Notes under the pieces: generated by a model
What the model saw: only the letters and a program-made list of their open reading frames with translations
Database searches by the model: none
What the model was told of the DNA's origin: nothing
In this document: in pieces, positions 1 through 15,377 of the stretch
Position numbering within the stretch: position 1 is the first letter of the stretch
Layout of the letters: every line of letters starts with the position of its first letter
Program-made: the position numbers and the translations under genes
Source: Diploscapter coronatus
Lineage: Eukaryota; Nematoda; Chromadorea; Rhabditida; Rhabditidae
Length of the DNA stretch: 64,000 nucleotides
NCBI GenBank assembly: GCA_964036155.1
Contig: OZ038423.1
Location: 75,345,249 to 75,409,248 of the forward strand
Reading direction: 5' to 3'

Positions 1-3000
1 AGAAAACGATAGTAAACGAAAAGAGTGGGAAGTGGTTGTTTTTTCAGAAAACATTTTTCATGTTATCGAACAGTAATGTCTTTTTTAAATTGTCAAAAGG
101 AACAATATTCAAGATAATTTTAGGCTATAATACTTACGCAACGCCAATTTTAAGCAGCTCCTTCCTCGTTACAAATTCAAGCAAATCCATCTTCGAATAT
201 CCCTGGTCGAGAATAATTGCAATGGATCTATCATCCACCTCCAGGGTCCTCAGCCAAGTCACCAAATCCTCTTGAGCTCTGGAAAACTGGGAAGTTGTGC
301 CTAAAGTTATAGGAATAATTTATTGTCTTATTTCAATTTGTACCAGGCGGCATAAGAATTCGATGATTCCTTTGCTGGGTTTCAAGAGAGGATGTCGAAG
401 CTGGGGGGTATGTACCTCGGAAAGCTGTGGTCGTAGAAAGAAGCTTAACTTTTGTTTATCAGAAAAGTTGCTGTTAGTCATCCTATACCTGCTTGAAAGC
501 ATGACTTTTACTAATATTCTGCCTGAGGATTAAATTCAGCTCTTTCTCCACGATAACCAGCCTAAAATATGTACAAGATTTAAAAAAAAAAAATTGGAAA
601 AAATGAATGTACCTCTGCATCAAAGCGTCATTTTCCTCCGCCAGACCGCGTAATTCCCTTCGTTCCTCAATCTTCTCGTCTCGGGAAGGCGGCCGACTGT
701 CGACCAATTCAGCCTCAGAGAGGGAGGAGCCACGGTTAGTCGAGACCATGACGGGAGTCACCGCAGTGGAATCGTCAGAGACCTTAGATTTCGTTGTTTT
801 GTTGTCACTGATATTCGGGGAAATCCAAGCATTTTTCAGTAATCGTATTATAATGTTTTGAACTGTTAGTGCGTTTTCTTCACTAAATTTCATTTTTAGA
901 AATGAGTGATTTTTTGGCATTGACCGAGAATCACGATAGCGTTTCTCGTCCAAGGATGAGAAGACAGAGTATTTTGAAAGTTGAAAACGGAATCCCTTTA
1001 AAATCGTTTCTGAGCCAAATCTACCTGCAACATGGCGGACATATCCGGGGAGAGAATGGAGATGGCCGCGTTGACGACGTTGTTGATGATCTTCGTCAGG
1101 GCGAACATGTAGTGGGGTTTGATGTCCTGCTGACGAAGCACCGGGTTCACAGCGTCGTTGAAGACGTACAACGCTATGTTCAGCTAAATAGTTGCTTCGA
1201 TTTTCGCATTTCACGGAAGAGAACATACCTGCTGAATCTTGTTAGCATCGAAATCCAACTCCTCTCGAATTCGGTTGATCGCATTTTGAAGAGGCTGATT
1301 ATCCTTCCTGATGAGGAATTCCTTCATTCCATAGAGCAGGCACTCCAGCATTTGAGGGGTTATATCCACCTCATTCACTGAGTTTTTCAGCACCGAGTGC
1401 CATTCTTGCAGGATCTGAAATGTATGAATTATCTCTTGATTGGTGGTTAAATAATTTTTTTAATCTAAAATGAACTTCTAAGCCATCTGCTGCTGCAAAA
1501 TGAAACTTTTATCACTGTTTTTTCTTCTAAACTGTATGATCTACCAAGAAGCCAAGACTTCGTTTATGAAACCCAATTTTCACCTTATCCTTTTTGTTCT
1601 CCATGTGATGTGCGAGCAGATGCCTCCTTTCTGAGTCCTTCTGCAGCATGAAGAACCTTCCGCTGTTGGCCGATTCGTCAGAGATCGTTCTGTTGTACAG
1701 CACACCGGCAGACAGAGGGGTGGACAAGGAGGGAGACGTCACGAACTGAGGCTGTGTGATGTCATCCACTATCGGGCTAAAATTACACCCATAGGAAGTT
1801 TAAAGATTTCTAGACATGTAAAAATCGACATCTTAACTCAAACCTCGTGAGATGGTGAAATTCGACAAAAAAAATTCCCACGATCTTAGGCTTTTCTATT
1901 TACTTAAATACATTGCATAGTTAGTTTACCTATTAGGCTGGCTGAGATGGAACCCAGGATGTTGTAGCGAAGCAGAGGAAGCGGAATTCGGAGCATCGGG
2001 AATGGGACTGCAGGAAATTGTCCGATTCCTGCTGAATGAGTGATATTTTAGTCGGAGTTTCAGATAGATTTTCATAATCTTGAATTATTGGGTTTTTAGC
2101 AGTAGAATTTTTTCATTTTAACTTAGAGGGAATTTTGGGATTTTAGAATTTTCGGAATGGTGATATTTTCCTGAGGCTGGAGTTTCAAATGTATGCGCCC
2201 TTCCCCATGTGATATGATTTCTCAGCTATGTTTGCCCAGTATTATCTTATCAAACTGAAGCGCAAAGTGACCGAGGTTTGTGGAGAAAAGGAGGGATTCG
2301 TCACCGCCTAATATGGATGCATAAAAATAATACCATTATGATATCACCTTTGAATCACTATTCATACTGAAAGGTCTAAAACGCTTAGTTAATAACGAAA
2401 TTATTTCAGGCTGTTTCAAAATCGCGCACTTTAACAGAAAGCGGTACAATTTCTGATAGACTTGGGAAAGAGTTGGAGTTTTGAATGATTTGTCCTTATC
2501 AGTGCATACCTGTTATCGATATTTAAATGCAGGTTTTTATCTTCGTGTCGCTTTTCCTTGATTTTCGATGCAGCCGATCCGACGGTCATCGTAGCAGCCC
2601 CAGATTCTGGGAAAATCACCTTTTCTGCAGTGCCCATTCCGGTGAGTTGGGAGGTGGAACGAAGAAGGGGTTCTAAATAAAAAAAAACATAGGCGTTTAA
2701 TGATTTTGATTTGAGACCAGAGACAGAACTGGATTTAGACAATTCGAAATCATAGTTTCGATTAATGACAGTTTGAAAATGCACTTCAATTTTCTGTTTT
2801 TGTTTTAATGATAGTGTTCTAAATGAGAATTGCTTCATTTCTTACCCCTACTGGACTTGGACTCTGGTTGCTTCTTGCTGGTGATGGAGACGGATCCGGA
2901 GTGAGTCCTGGAGATACTGAAACATGTCGGAATCTGTGCCCATATCTATCTTCATATATGGGTTGTTCTACAATGGAAACGGAAAATCTATATGTACGGG

Positions 3001-6000
3001 GGACACGACGAATATATTCAGATGCAGGGCCACACAAACCGACATGTCAAATCAGGAATCAGATGGAAATGCAATCAGTACACTGTATACGTCATATATT
3101 GGTGGATATATACCTGAAGCTCTCTGAATTTGATCAAAATAGGTAGAATTTTGATAAATTCTAGATCCGCCTACTTTTTCTCAAATTCAAACAAACTTCA
3201 GGAACATCCATCATTCGAAGCCTCAGATTATAGTAACATAGGTTAAACTGCCGCCAAAACCATATATGGGGAAATTTTGAGAAGCCTTATTCTGCATGAA
3301 TTTCCCAAAATTTCATAAGGCTTCTCAAAACTCACACAAATCCCTAATCTGTGCAAATCTAGCAGTCACTTCTTCAACTATAAGCTTCTACTTAAGTTTG
3401 TGACGATGGAACATAGATTCAGGAAATCTTCAGGGGTCTGGAAACTTACGAATGGTGTTTGCCTGATTGGTGGAGGAAGGCTTCAGCAAGAAGAGCCAAC
3501 GCGGAGGGTCGGGAAGTTGGATCAGGTTCGAAACACCTCAAATTTATTTCATTCATAATCTTCAGATCGGGCCGGACAAAGCTTTATCTTTGTCTTTGAG
3601 GTTTTTGGGGGATTTTGTCTTCGACCTTGACTTTGAATTTTTAAAATTTTAGTTTTTGACCAGCCCTGTTTCAGATAACTTTTTTTTTTATAAAATGAAC
3701 GAATTTTCAAGAATTGGCAATCATCGAGAAACATTTCTCCTTCTTTTTCTAGATGGTCTTACTTTTTGATGAAATCCCTGCAGACATCAGTGAGATGTTC
3801 AGGCAGAGGTGGATGTGTTTTGAACATTCCCACTCTGAACATGGCTGCCTGCGGATTCTGCATCTCGACGAAAGGAGGCCTTCCAGTGGCCATTTCGACC
3901 ATCGTGCAGCCGAACGACCAAATGTCTGCCGGAGCTCCGTAGCCTCGTTGACCGTGGTCGATCACTTCAGGGGCCATGTATTGGAGGGTTCCTAATGGTA
4001 CAGATTCTCGAATTATGCGACTTCTTCGTTAGCAACCTACCAGTAAAGGTTTCCGTAACTGGATTCAGTCCAGCCAACCTCTTGCAAGTACCAAAGTCGG
4101 AAATTTTGCAAACCCCACTATACGTGTTCACCAAGACATTATCACCCTTGATATCTCGATGGACGATTTTCTGCTCATGCAGGTATCTAAAAGCGTATGA
4201 TTTTAAACAGGTTTTCTGTCATTTCCTACTTCAGTCCCTCCAGAATCTGTTTCCCATATAGTACCATGGCAGCTTCATTCAATGGACCCCATTTCGATCT
4301 CAACAGACTGCTCAGCGATCCTCCTGGTACGTGCTCCATGAAAATCAGGAAGACGTCGTTTCCAGTTTCCCTAAATTTGGTAAGTTTGACAACAGAATAG
4401 CTCATATGTATACCTATTGACCAATTCACAACCAAGGTACTGCACGATGTTCATGTGGGAAAGAGTGGAGTGTAACGAGATTTCTTCCATGAGCGGCTGG
4501 ACTTCTTCATCGAATTTCACTTCGATTTCCTTGGCAACGATTTGTCGTTGCGTATTGATATCTCGAGCTGCATACACTGTGCCATAGGTTCCCCTTCCTA
4601 ATCGAACTCTAAAGACATAACATTGAAAGAATCTTCCTTGTTTCGACTTTTACCTTTCTCCAGTATTGGTGTACTCATATTCAAACTGAATCTTCTCTCC
4701 AGCCAAGTTTGCCAGGATCTTCCCAGTTTCATGGCCCTCAGCTATTGTCATTTCGTTTATGCAGGTCATCACTCTGAAAAGTAGGACACGTTTATTCTGC
4801 GTTTTCTCTCGACAATTTACTTATTGCAGTGTGAAGCACTTGGGAAGACCAGATTGAAATCATCGGAATTTTCGTGGACATACAGGAACATCGACCGATC
4901 GTCCCTTTTCGAAGCAGATACTGCCTTAATGTTTCCAGCAGTGAAGTGCCATCGATGAATTCCTAAAATTCCTCCTCAGTTACCATACTTGTCTATTTGA
5001 CTATGCCTGGAGGCGGCTTCTTCTGCTGACTATTCTCCAGCACATGACTCAAAATCAGAGATCCATCATCGATATTCAGTGTGAGATACGAAGGAGTGTA
5101 TTGCTAAAGGAAATTAGTATAATTGAAATTTCTCCAACTCTTTAATTGCCTTGCTGTATTCCTGAATCAACACTGGGAATCTGGGACATTTGATTTCGCC
5201 TTGCTCGGCTTCGGTAGCTTCCATGAAGAATTCCGACCAGAATAGGAACTGCTGCTTCTCTTTCTCGATGGGAGAGACTGTAGCTGCACATCGGTTGATC
5301 AATTTGATATTCTCCATCGTCGACTTCAAGAACCTACAAAATCTTATAATAGTTTATTTGAATTTTTCCTAATCTCTTTACCAAGTCGGAGGCTTGAGCA
5401 GAGCCATTTTCAATGCAGCTTCACAAGCCTTCTGATAATTCTCAGCCAATACGGAGACTTCGAAGTAAGTAGCCACGTCCCAGTAGTCAGTCAGCTGATT
5501 CAGAGCACCCTTCCGACCAAGGAGCGAGTTCAGAACCACAGCTAAACAAGCATTTTTTTTTTTTTTTTTTTATATTTTGTTTTCGCAATTTTTCTCACCA
5601 ATTTGTTGCATTTCCATATTGTGTTCGAACTGTTCTCCAGAAGCCCGCAAAAGAGTCGTCAAATTTATTCCACTGTACTCCAACGGCGACATTTCAAATG
5701 CTTTTCGGTACCTGGTTTTGCAAATTTAGCCCGAAATTTGTTCCAAGAAGACTTACCAATGAATAGCATTCTGTAAAGCTTCAGTATCCTCATAATTACT
5801 AGCTATGAAATTATCTTTGTAAATTCGACCTGTAATTTTAAATCGGTAATTCTAAGGCTGAAATGTCAAAATACCAGCTAAACATATAACATCAGGACTG
5901 AGCACTTCTTTCCCGTTATTTTTACTAATTAGATCTAGTACTGTTTTGAGCGCCCTTTGTCGATCTCCTGGACCATTTCTTCTAAACCCAAGAGATTGAA

Positions 6001-7473
6001 AGTTTAAGTAATTACAATTTAAAATACCGATTCAGAGCAAAAGCGTATTGATATTTGATGGCATGAGCTTCAACGATCGTGCAATCTTGAATCCGACTCA
6101 GATCATCAATCAGACTGATCATTCCACCGTAATTCTGGTTATCCCTAGAAACAATCAACTTGGTCAAATTTGAAAAATCAAAACATTGTACCTGTATCCT
6201 AGCATCATTTGATGGACAGTATCAACTGATAGAACATCGGGGTTATCCAATCTTCCTCTCATCTTGTCCAAAAATGCATTAGCTTCATTCACATTGGTCA
6301 GTTCTCGGGCTTTTCGAAGATCGGAGAGAAATTTCTCACGAGCATGAGCGCTAAAATTATCGTGTCTGAAAATCGAAGTCAATTTAAAATTTTACCTAGC
6401 CTCGACTTGTACGTTTTTCAGAATCTGCTTCATTCTGCCTTTGAAAGGAATAGTTTTGGGTTGGTTAGAATTTTGACTCCGAGAGAATGGTTTCTCATCT
6501 TCACCGGTTGGAGGAAACTAAATTTAAACTCGTGTTAATTTAAAAACAAGAAAATCTCACTTTATCATATGACTGCAGCTGAGCATGTTCAGGAACGGTC
6601 ATGTAAACTACCGTAGATAGATGAGCATGGGTTTTCTGGAATTCAAGGTCCAAAATTTGTCATAAAAATTTCTATAGTCCTACTCTGAGAGCATCGATAA
6701 TTCGGTTTTCCGTCTCAGGATTGAAGTAGGTGAGCAGAATATTGTAAGTTTGGCCCATGCTTTCTCGGACCCCGATGTGATAGCAAAGACTGGGCTGTTG
6801 CTGTCTGAGTGTTACATCAACAAGAGCCACATCCGCATTGTAGAAGATGTCAAGCGTGTTGATCTCGCCGAAATCCAGACGGTCAAAATCAATCCTCTGA
6901 AAATAATATCATTCGAAAATTCAGATCCCTCTCGGTTTACCGTCAAAATAACATTGAGTGAATCAGCGACTTTTTGCACTTCTTTGAACGCCATCTCCCG
7001 TACTTTCAGATCCTTTTGCACTTTTTGATCAATGACTATCACGACTTGGAGACGACGTACACTCGTTAGGCCCTGAAAACGGAGGTTTCATCAATCCAGC
7101 TACACGATTTCTGCATTTTATCCAGAAATGTCTGACATTTCGAGAGTTTTAGACTCAAACTCGCTGCTAATGCTTTCTAGTTAAGTTTGAGATCAATAAA
7201 AGTAAAAGCTTGGCTCAATCAGTATTAATTTTTACCTACAAAGTATTAATTAGAATGGATTTGTTTTTGTTGCTTAAAATAAAAAGGAAACTAGTTCGAG
7301 TTCCTATAGTTTTTAAAATTTTTTAAATGTGGATCTAGTGTATCTAGAATGTTTACAGATTTAGATTCAGCAGCAGTCTGTAATCCATTAGGCCGATTTT
7401 GTTGACTGGGACCGAGTCTCGGAATGGGCACAGGGCAGACATCTAGGTTGTTCTCGCCCTTCTTTATCGACAT
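1..7473 (-). CDS. nsy-1: ASK1/NSY-1-type MAP kinase kinase kinase (partial, 3' end beyond window)
   Basis: Stress-activated MAP3K acting above the p38/JNK kinases. About 20 exons on the minus strand follow ASK1 order. ATG at 7473 has an in-frame TAA directly upstream. N-terminal sensor domain (7072-6683, [30 protein letters not shown]); central TPR-like regulatory region (about 6660-5110); PH-like segment (about 5000-4810, [10 protein letters not shown]); kinase (4760-3450) with [23 protein letters not shown], the activation-loop [14 protein letters not shown] and CFEPDP after the kinase core. Downstream: [11 protein letters not shown] (about 1640), [11 protein letters not shown] (about 1240), IKPHYMFAL (about 1110), a charged coiled coil (about 640) and a C-terminal SAM domain (286-138, [24 protein letters not shown]). 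The SAM exon ends at a good donor (137), so at least one more exon lies left of base 1. All key kinase residues are present. Small exon edges near 300-500 and 2700-3450 are uncertain. Divergent from arl-1. Confidence 0.94.
3275..3330. repeat. Perfect 16-bp inverted repeat in an nsy-1 intron
   Basis: TTTTGAGAAGCCTTAT (3275-3290) is followed after a 24-nt loop by its exact reverse complement (3315-3330). It lies in a noncoding stretch of nsy-1 between the exon near 2850-2920 and the exon ending the kinase core (3450). It could fold as a short hairpin in the pre-mRNA or be a relic of a small inverted-repeat element. Confidence 0.8.
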
Positions 7474-10512
<3,039 letters not shown>

Positions 10513-13373
10513 GGCAAACAAACAAACAGACAGATTGGTATGAACATTTTATTATATTTATTAGATGGAAAACAAATATAAGGTACTTTTATTCAAGATG
10601 AAATTGGTATAAAATTTTTATCTATTTTTAAAGCGAAATATTGCATTTCTAAAGAAAAATATCAACTTTATCGTGAATGAACATCATTACTGTGAAATTG
10701 GTCCTCTGCATACCGTATTTTCTCTTATAGGCTCCCGTGAATTATATTTTAGTGACCATTTAAATTAAAAATTTAGAAAATTTATACCAAGCAGATTAGA
10801 AAAGCTATTGTTCCTACTGTTCTCATTTCTAAACGATTGTTCACGTGTTCCTTAAAAAGAAATTGAGAAACCACTATATGACGACCTGCGTTGTCCTAAA
10901 TAACGGACTGCGTTATTCTTTCTTTTCATAAGGAAAAGGGTAATCATTTAGTAAAATTAAAAGTCGTCAGATAAAAGTGTCCGAGGGTTATACCAAATGT
11001 TGCTTAAAGATTATTTAAAATTCTAGGGATTTCTATTAGAGAAATACGGTATGAATATTTATAGAATAATGTCTTTTCCTTCATAATTTTTAAACATACT
11101 TTTCTCGGATAATCTTACGAAATGATTATATCCTTCAATCGGGCTTTCGTGATTTCATTTCTATTTCTTCTTCTCCTCCTCTTTATTGCTCCTATTTTCG
11201 CATCATCGTTGTGTTAATAATATGTAATTGATCATCAAAGGTTGATTTTTACTAATTTTTTTTAAAACGATTACCTATGATTTTATTTTTGGTTTGATTT
11301 ATTTTATTTCTTTATTCAATTCGTTTATACCGGTTTTAGGTCGTTTTTCCTGAAGAAAATTCACTAGAATGTAAACGTTCAAGCATAACATTTTATTTTA
11401 TAATTTATTGCAGCTGCTGCATGGTTTTTTCAACTGTGAACCATGCCGCGGTTTGCACAATCATTGCCTATTGCAGCTTGATTTCTGTGATTTCATTGCA
11501 CATTCTTGCACGCTCTCTCAAATTGAACACTCTCCTTCGCTCACTATCACTCATTATTTATTCTGAAGAGAGCTATTGCATCGTCATCATTAAAATCTTC
11601 ATTATTTTATCGTTTTAGTAAGAATACCTCGATGTAATAAACATGAAAAAAATCAATTTAGAAATCCGATTTTACCGAATATAAATTAATTGATCTGAAT
11701 CTGAATAGCTCAAACTGATTCAGCTCGTCGTTGATATATATATGAATCTAATGATATTTTGTTCGTATAAAAACGAGGATTCAGACAATAGTAAAATAGG
11801 CCTGAACGAGTGTCACACACTGAATATAAATGACAAGAGTTTAGAGCCGTGCGAAATTTTTAACTCGACTCTGAGATTTCATATTTGGATTTCGCATGAT
11901 CTAATATGTGATTGTTGAACATTTTTAAATGTGAAAATATTTTCTCCTAAATGACTTCCTATAAAATTGGCCAGGCTTTGAGGGTAGGAAGTGTAGGCAG
12001 AGGAGAGATAAGAAAAAGGATAACTGGTAAATTTTACAGGAGGCCCTCCTGAATATCTTTGTGTGTGGAGTATCCCTGCAATTAAATTGACTTGTGCGTA
12101 GGATTTATCGATAATCCTCCCTTGGATAAACAATTATCTCCGCGATATCTCGTCAAATCCGGATTTCTATATCAATCGCGAAGTCATAAATACCATCCCT
12201 TTTCATCGATTATTCACCATTTTCATCGAGTTTCAAATTTGACCTCCAGCTGTGTACATTTTCTAGAATCATACTCTTTCTCAAAAATATTTCCTTTTCT
12301 CTTTTCTCACTATTTTCCATATTCTCGACTCTTCGTTTTTCTAACTTTCAACTGCTTTCTCTTTCTTTTTCCCTCTCCTCATGAGTCAGCATTTTGCTAT
12401 AAATTTGCTGGACGAAAGGCGCTTTTTGCCGAATGTCAAATTTTGAAACAGCAAAATTTTTCTATAATTTCCGATTCTCCGAATTCTAAATATTTCATAT
12501 TTTAAACGATAGGAGGCTTAAAGTTGATTCATAAACTGTGCTAAATCCTTTGAATTTACACCCAAAATGTTGAAATACTGAAAAATGATGAAGTCCAACT
12601 TTCCACCCTATGACTTAGTGCTTATCAACATGTTGCATCATCCGTATCACTCATATATCACATTTTGAATGATATCAAAGTTCTCTTTTGAACACTCTAG
12701 ATACAGTAATTTCGCGATTGAAACATTAGCTATTTTTCAAAAGAGTATTATTTACGAGGCCAAACCTGTTATAAAAGGATACTCTAAAGTTTTTGCACTA
12801 TGATTTGGCAAAAATAGCCCCAACTTTGGCGAATTGGTATGGTGCTGGTATTTTCTAGAATTTCTACCCCTTTTGTCTGTTTATCTCTCGATTTCGAACA
12901 CTCTCTCATTTTCGGATCAAGGCACATTATCCGACTGGTTTTATCATCGCTATTTCCAAAGATTGACTTTCGCCATTTGGGTTTCTTTTTCTCTTCAATT
13001 CTTCCTTTCTCTCGGATTTTGTCTAATTCTCTTTCCTCTTTCTCTCTAGCATTTTCCATTTTACAGTCAACAACAATAGATTTCTACCTCTTTCGAAAGA
13101 AATTTTTCAAGAGACCCTAACAATTGTTCGCATTTTGATGTTTTCCTTTACAAAGATGCTTCCGGACTTTAATTTTCACCCCATTTGTTTTGATCTTTCC
13201 TCGCTTGATACCCCAGATTTGATCTTTCTACCATTTATCTTATCCTGATTCTTGCTTGCGACATTTCTCTTATTTTCGCCGAAGGATGATTTGTTTGGGT
13301 TTCTCTTACGTGGAGTCATCAATAACTTTCGAAATTTTTTGAATCTTCTTTATATTTGATCTCATTTTAGAAA
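10513..13373. other. Intergenic region downstream of arl-1
   Basis: About 2.9 kb, AT-rich, with T/C-rich runs at 12280-12380 and 12900-13050. The arl-1 3' UTR and the upstream region of the pepsin-inhibitor gene are here. Several open frames of 80-140 codons exist (for example 12092-12505), but they lack conserved motifs and splice context and consist mainly of pyrimidine-rich sequence. I see no supportable gene. Confidence 0.5.
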
Positions 13374-14936
13374 ATGAAATTTCTGCTCCTTCTCGCGCTC
13401 TGTGCACTCGCCTATGCCGCTCCCAGGCAAAAGCGACTCACAGTCGGAACTATTTCCGTCGCTGGATTGGGAGGATCGACTGGATGTGTCGTTACGGTAA
13501 ACCTGCTAAATTTACGAAGCCTCAATAAAGATTCTACATTAGGGAGACAAGCTCTTCATCAATGGAATATTCTCCCGACAACTGAAAGGAGACGAGAAGA
13601 CCGAGTTCGACAACTACGTGACGAAGTTGAACGATTACAAGAAGGCCGTCAATGATTTCCAAGAGGCAAGGAAAGCTGCATTCCAGGCCAGAAGAAATGG
13701 AATTGAGGAGGTATAAATGGATGAAGATTATTTACTTTGATATGCCTTATTAGAAAAAAGCTTGACCTTCACTTATACAAAGTTGGTCTTCATGAAAATT
13801 CTCTAAGAAAACACTTAGTTTGAAGTGTCTTCGATAATTATAAAGTTGGGTCGAGCCCCACTTTTCTCCGTCGAACAATTGCTAAAATAACTCCACCCAT
13901 CTTAAAAGTGAACGGAGGTCATCGCAATTGTTGTTTGTTTTCCGAATGAGTAGCCTTTTTCTATAATAGGTAACCTCTCTTTTCAAGAATTTAGATGGAA
14001 AAGGTCGAGTTATTTTTGAAAGGAAGTCTATTTTTGGATAAAATAATTGAAACTCTAAATAACTAAATGTTTACCCATAATCGATTAAAGCACTTCAAAA
14101 GTGTTGAATTTCAGTCGACAAATATGTCGAAAGATCTGCCCAAAGTTCCCGAGAAGCCTTCGTTCTGCTCGGCTGAAGAGACCACCCAGTACGTCTTCGA
14201 TGGCTGCATTATTCAGGTACAACAATAGTGTGATCTATGAACAACCCCCCATGTTTTTAATTTAGGGCAACAAAGTCTATGTCGGCAGGGAATTCGCTCG
14301 TGACCTAAGTCCATCTGAGATCGAGCAGCTCAAAAAATTCGACGTTAAGCAGACTGCCTACCAGAATGCTATTCAATCTCAGATGCAGCAGGTATGGGTT
14401 GGAACAGTCAAGTTATTTCTAAAGTGATATTCATGTTATGGGCTTCGACTTTTACCGACTAGTTATCGTAATGATTTGTTAACGTCTTAGACTTTTCGAG
14501 TTAGAATTAGGCAAAACTCGAGTATTATCGAAGATCTTCAACTCGTATTTAACTCAACTTACTGGAAAATTGCTTCCAAAGATAACCTTGAAGTTGAGAT
14601 GAGTTTAAACTGGTTCAAAGAGAAACAGCTACATGAGGTATATTTAATTTTCTCATGAAGATCGGCTCCAATGTGTGTCGATGGTGTATTTTCGACACGA
14701 TAGATGACGTGCGCAAAATTGAAATGATGATTAGTCGATAAAAATATAAGAACTCTAGATAATTCCTAACTACCACTTTTCAGGAGATGAAGAACATGTT
14801 CGGTACCGATCTCTTCTCGAATCTGTTTGGCTCGAAGACCACTCAAGTTGCTTCTACAGTGGCCCCGACCTCTGTCGATTCCACAGCCATGCCTCCCAAA
14901 CCTGACGTCCCCAACTTCTGCACCGCTGTCTATTAA
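13374..14936 (+). CDS. Secreted Pepsin-inhibitor-3-like repeat protein
   Basis: Five exons (13374-13496, 13543-13710, 14115-14216, 14266-14391, 14784-14936) join in phase to 223 residues. Residues 1-16 form a clear signal peptide ([15 protein letters not shown]) followed by RQKR, a furin-type site. Two copies of the repeat seen in the Ascaris aspartic-protease inhibitor PI-3 follow: repeat 1 [15 protein letters not shown] with a Lys-rich helix; repeat 2 preceded by PSFCSAEE, then [24 protein letters not shown] short PNFCTAVY tail resembles the family's C-terminal FC motif. Homologues are known mainly from nematodes. Inhibitory activity is not shown by sequence; many free-living nematodes carry such proteins without known targets. 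TTTTAG ends at 13370, four bases before the ATG, a likely trans-splice acceptor. Confidence 0.85.
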
Positions 14937-15377
14937 ACTTATAAATTTTTTGTTGTACATAGTGGCTTTTTGTAAACTGGAGTCTTCTCAAAAATGCATC
15001 ATTTGTTGAAATGACAGTATTTATCGGTATCTTTCACCTACTCTTAGCCCTTAACCAAATACGGTCCTGGTATCTTGTCATAATCCATGCATTCTCACTC
15101 ATCTTGAATCTTGCACTTTTTCTCTGCAATATTTGTGGTACTTTAATTTAAAATTAAAATAAATAGTATTTCGTTGAGTTTGGAAATTCATCTTCACTCG
15201 AAGAAAGCTGATCTTCATTACTACTGACTGCGCGGCGGCGAAGGGTTGTAGCTCGAATAATATTACTGACTGCACGACTGCCTACTGACACCAATTACCA
15301 TGGTAATTAACGAGACAAGTTAATTGCCCCGAGAAGATAATTGCACGAATTAAGGCTGACGAATCACCGTCTCGCAG

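Noticed and set aside
483..1226. 247-codon open frame on the minus strand
   Set aside because: It reads through several nsy-1 exons and introns in a mixture of frames; the real exons match ASK1 segments when spliced.
12092..12505. 137-codon plus-strand frame
   Set aside because: Pyrimidine-rich, no motif, no splice context.
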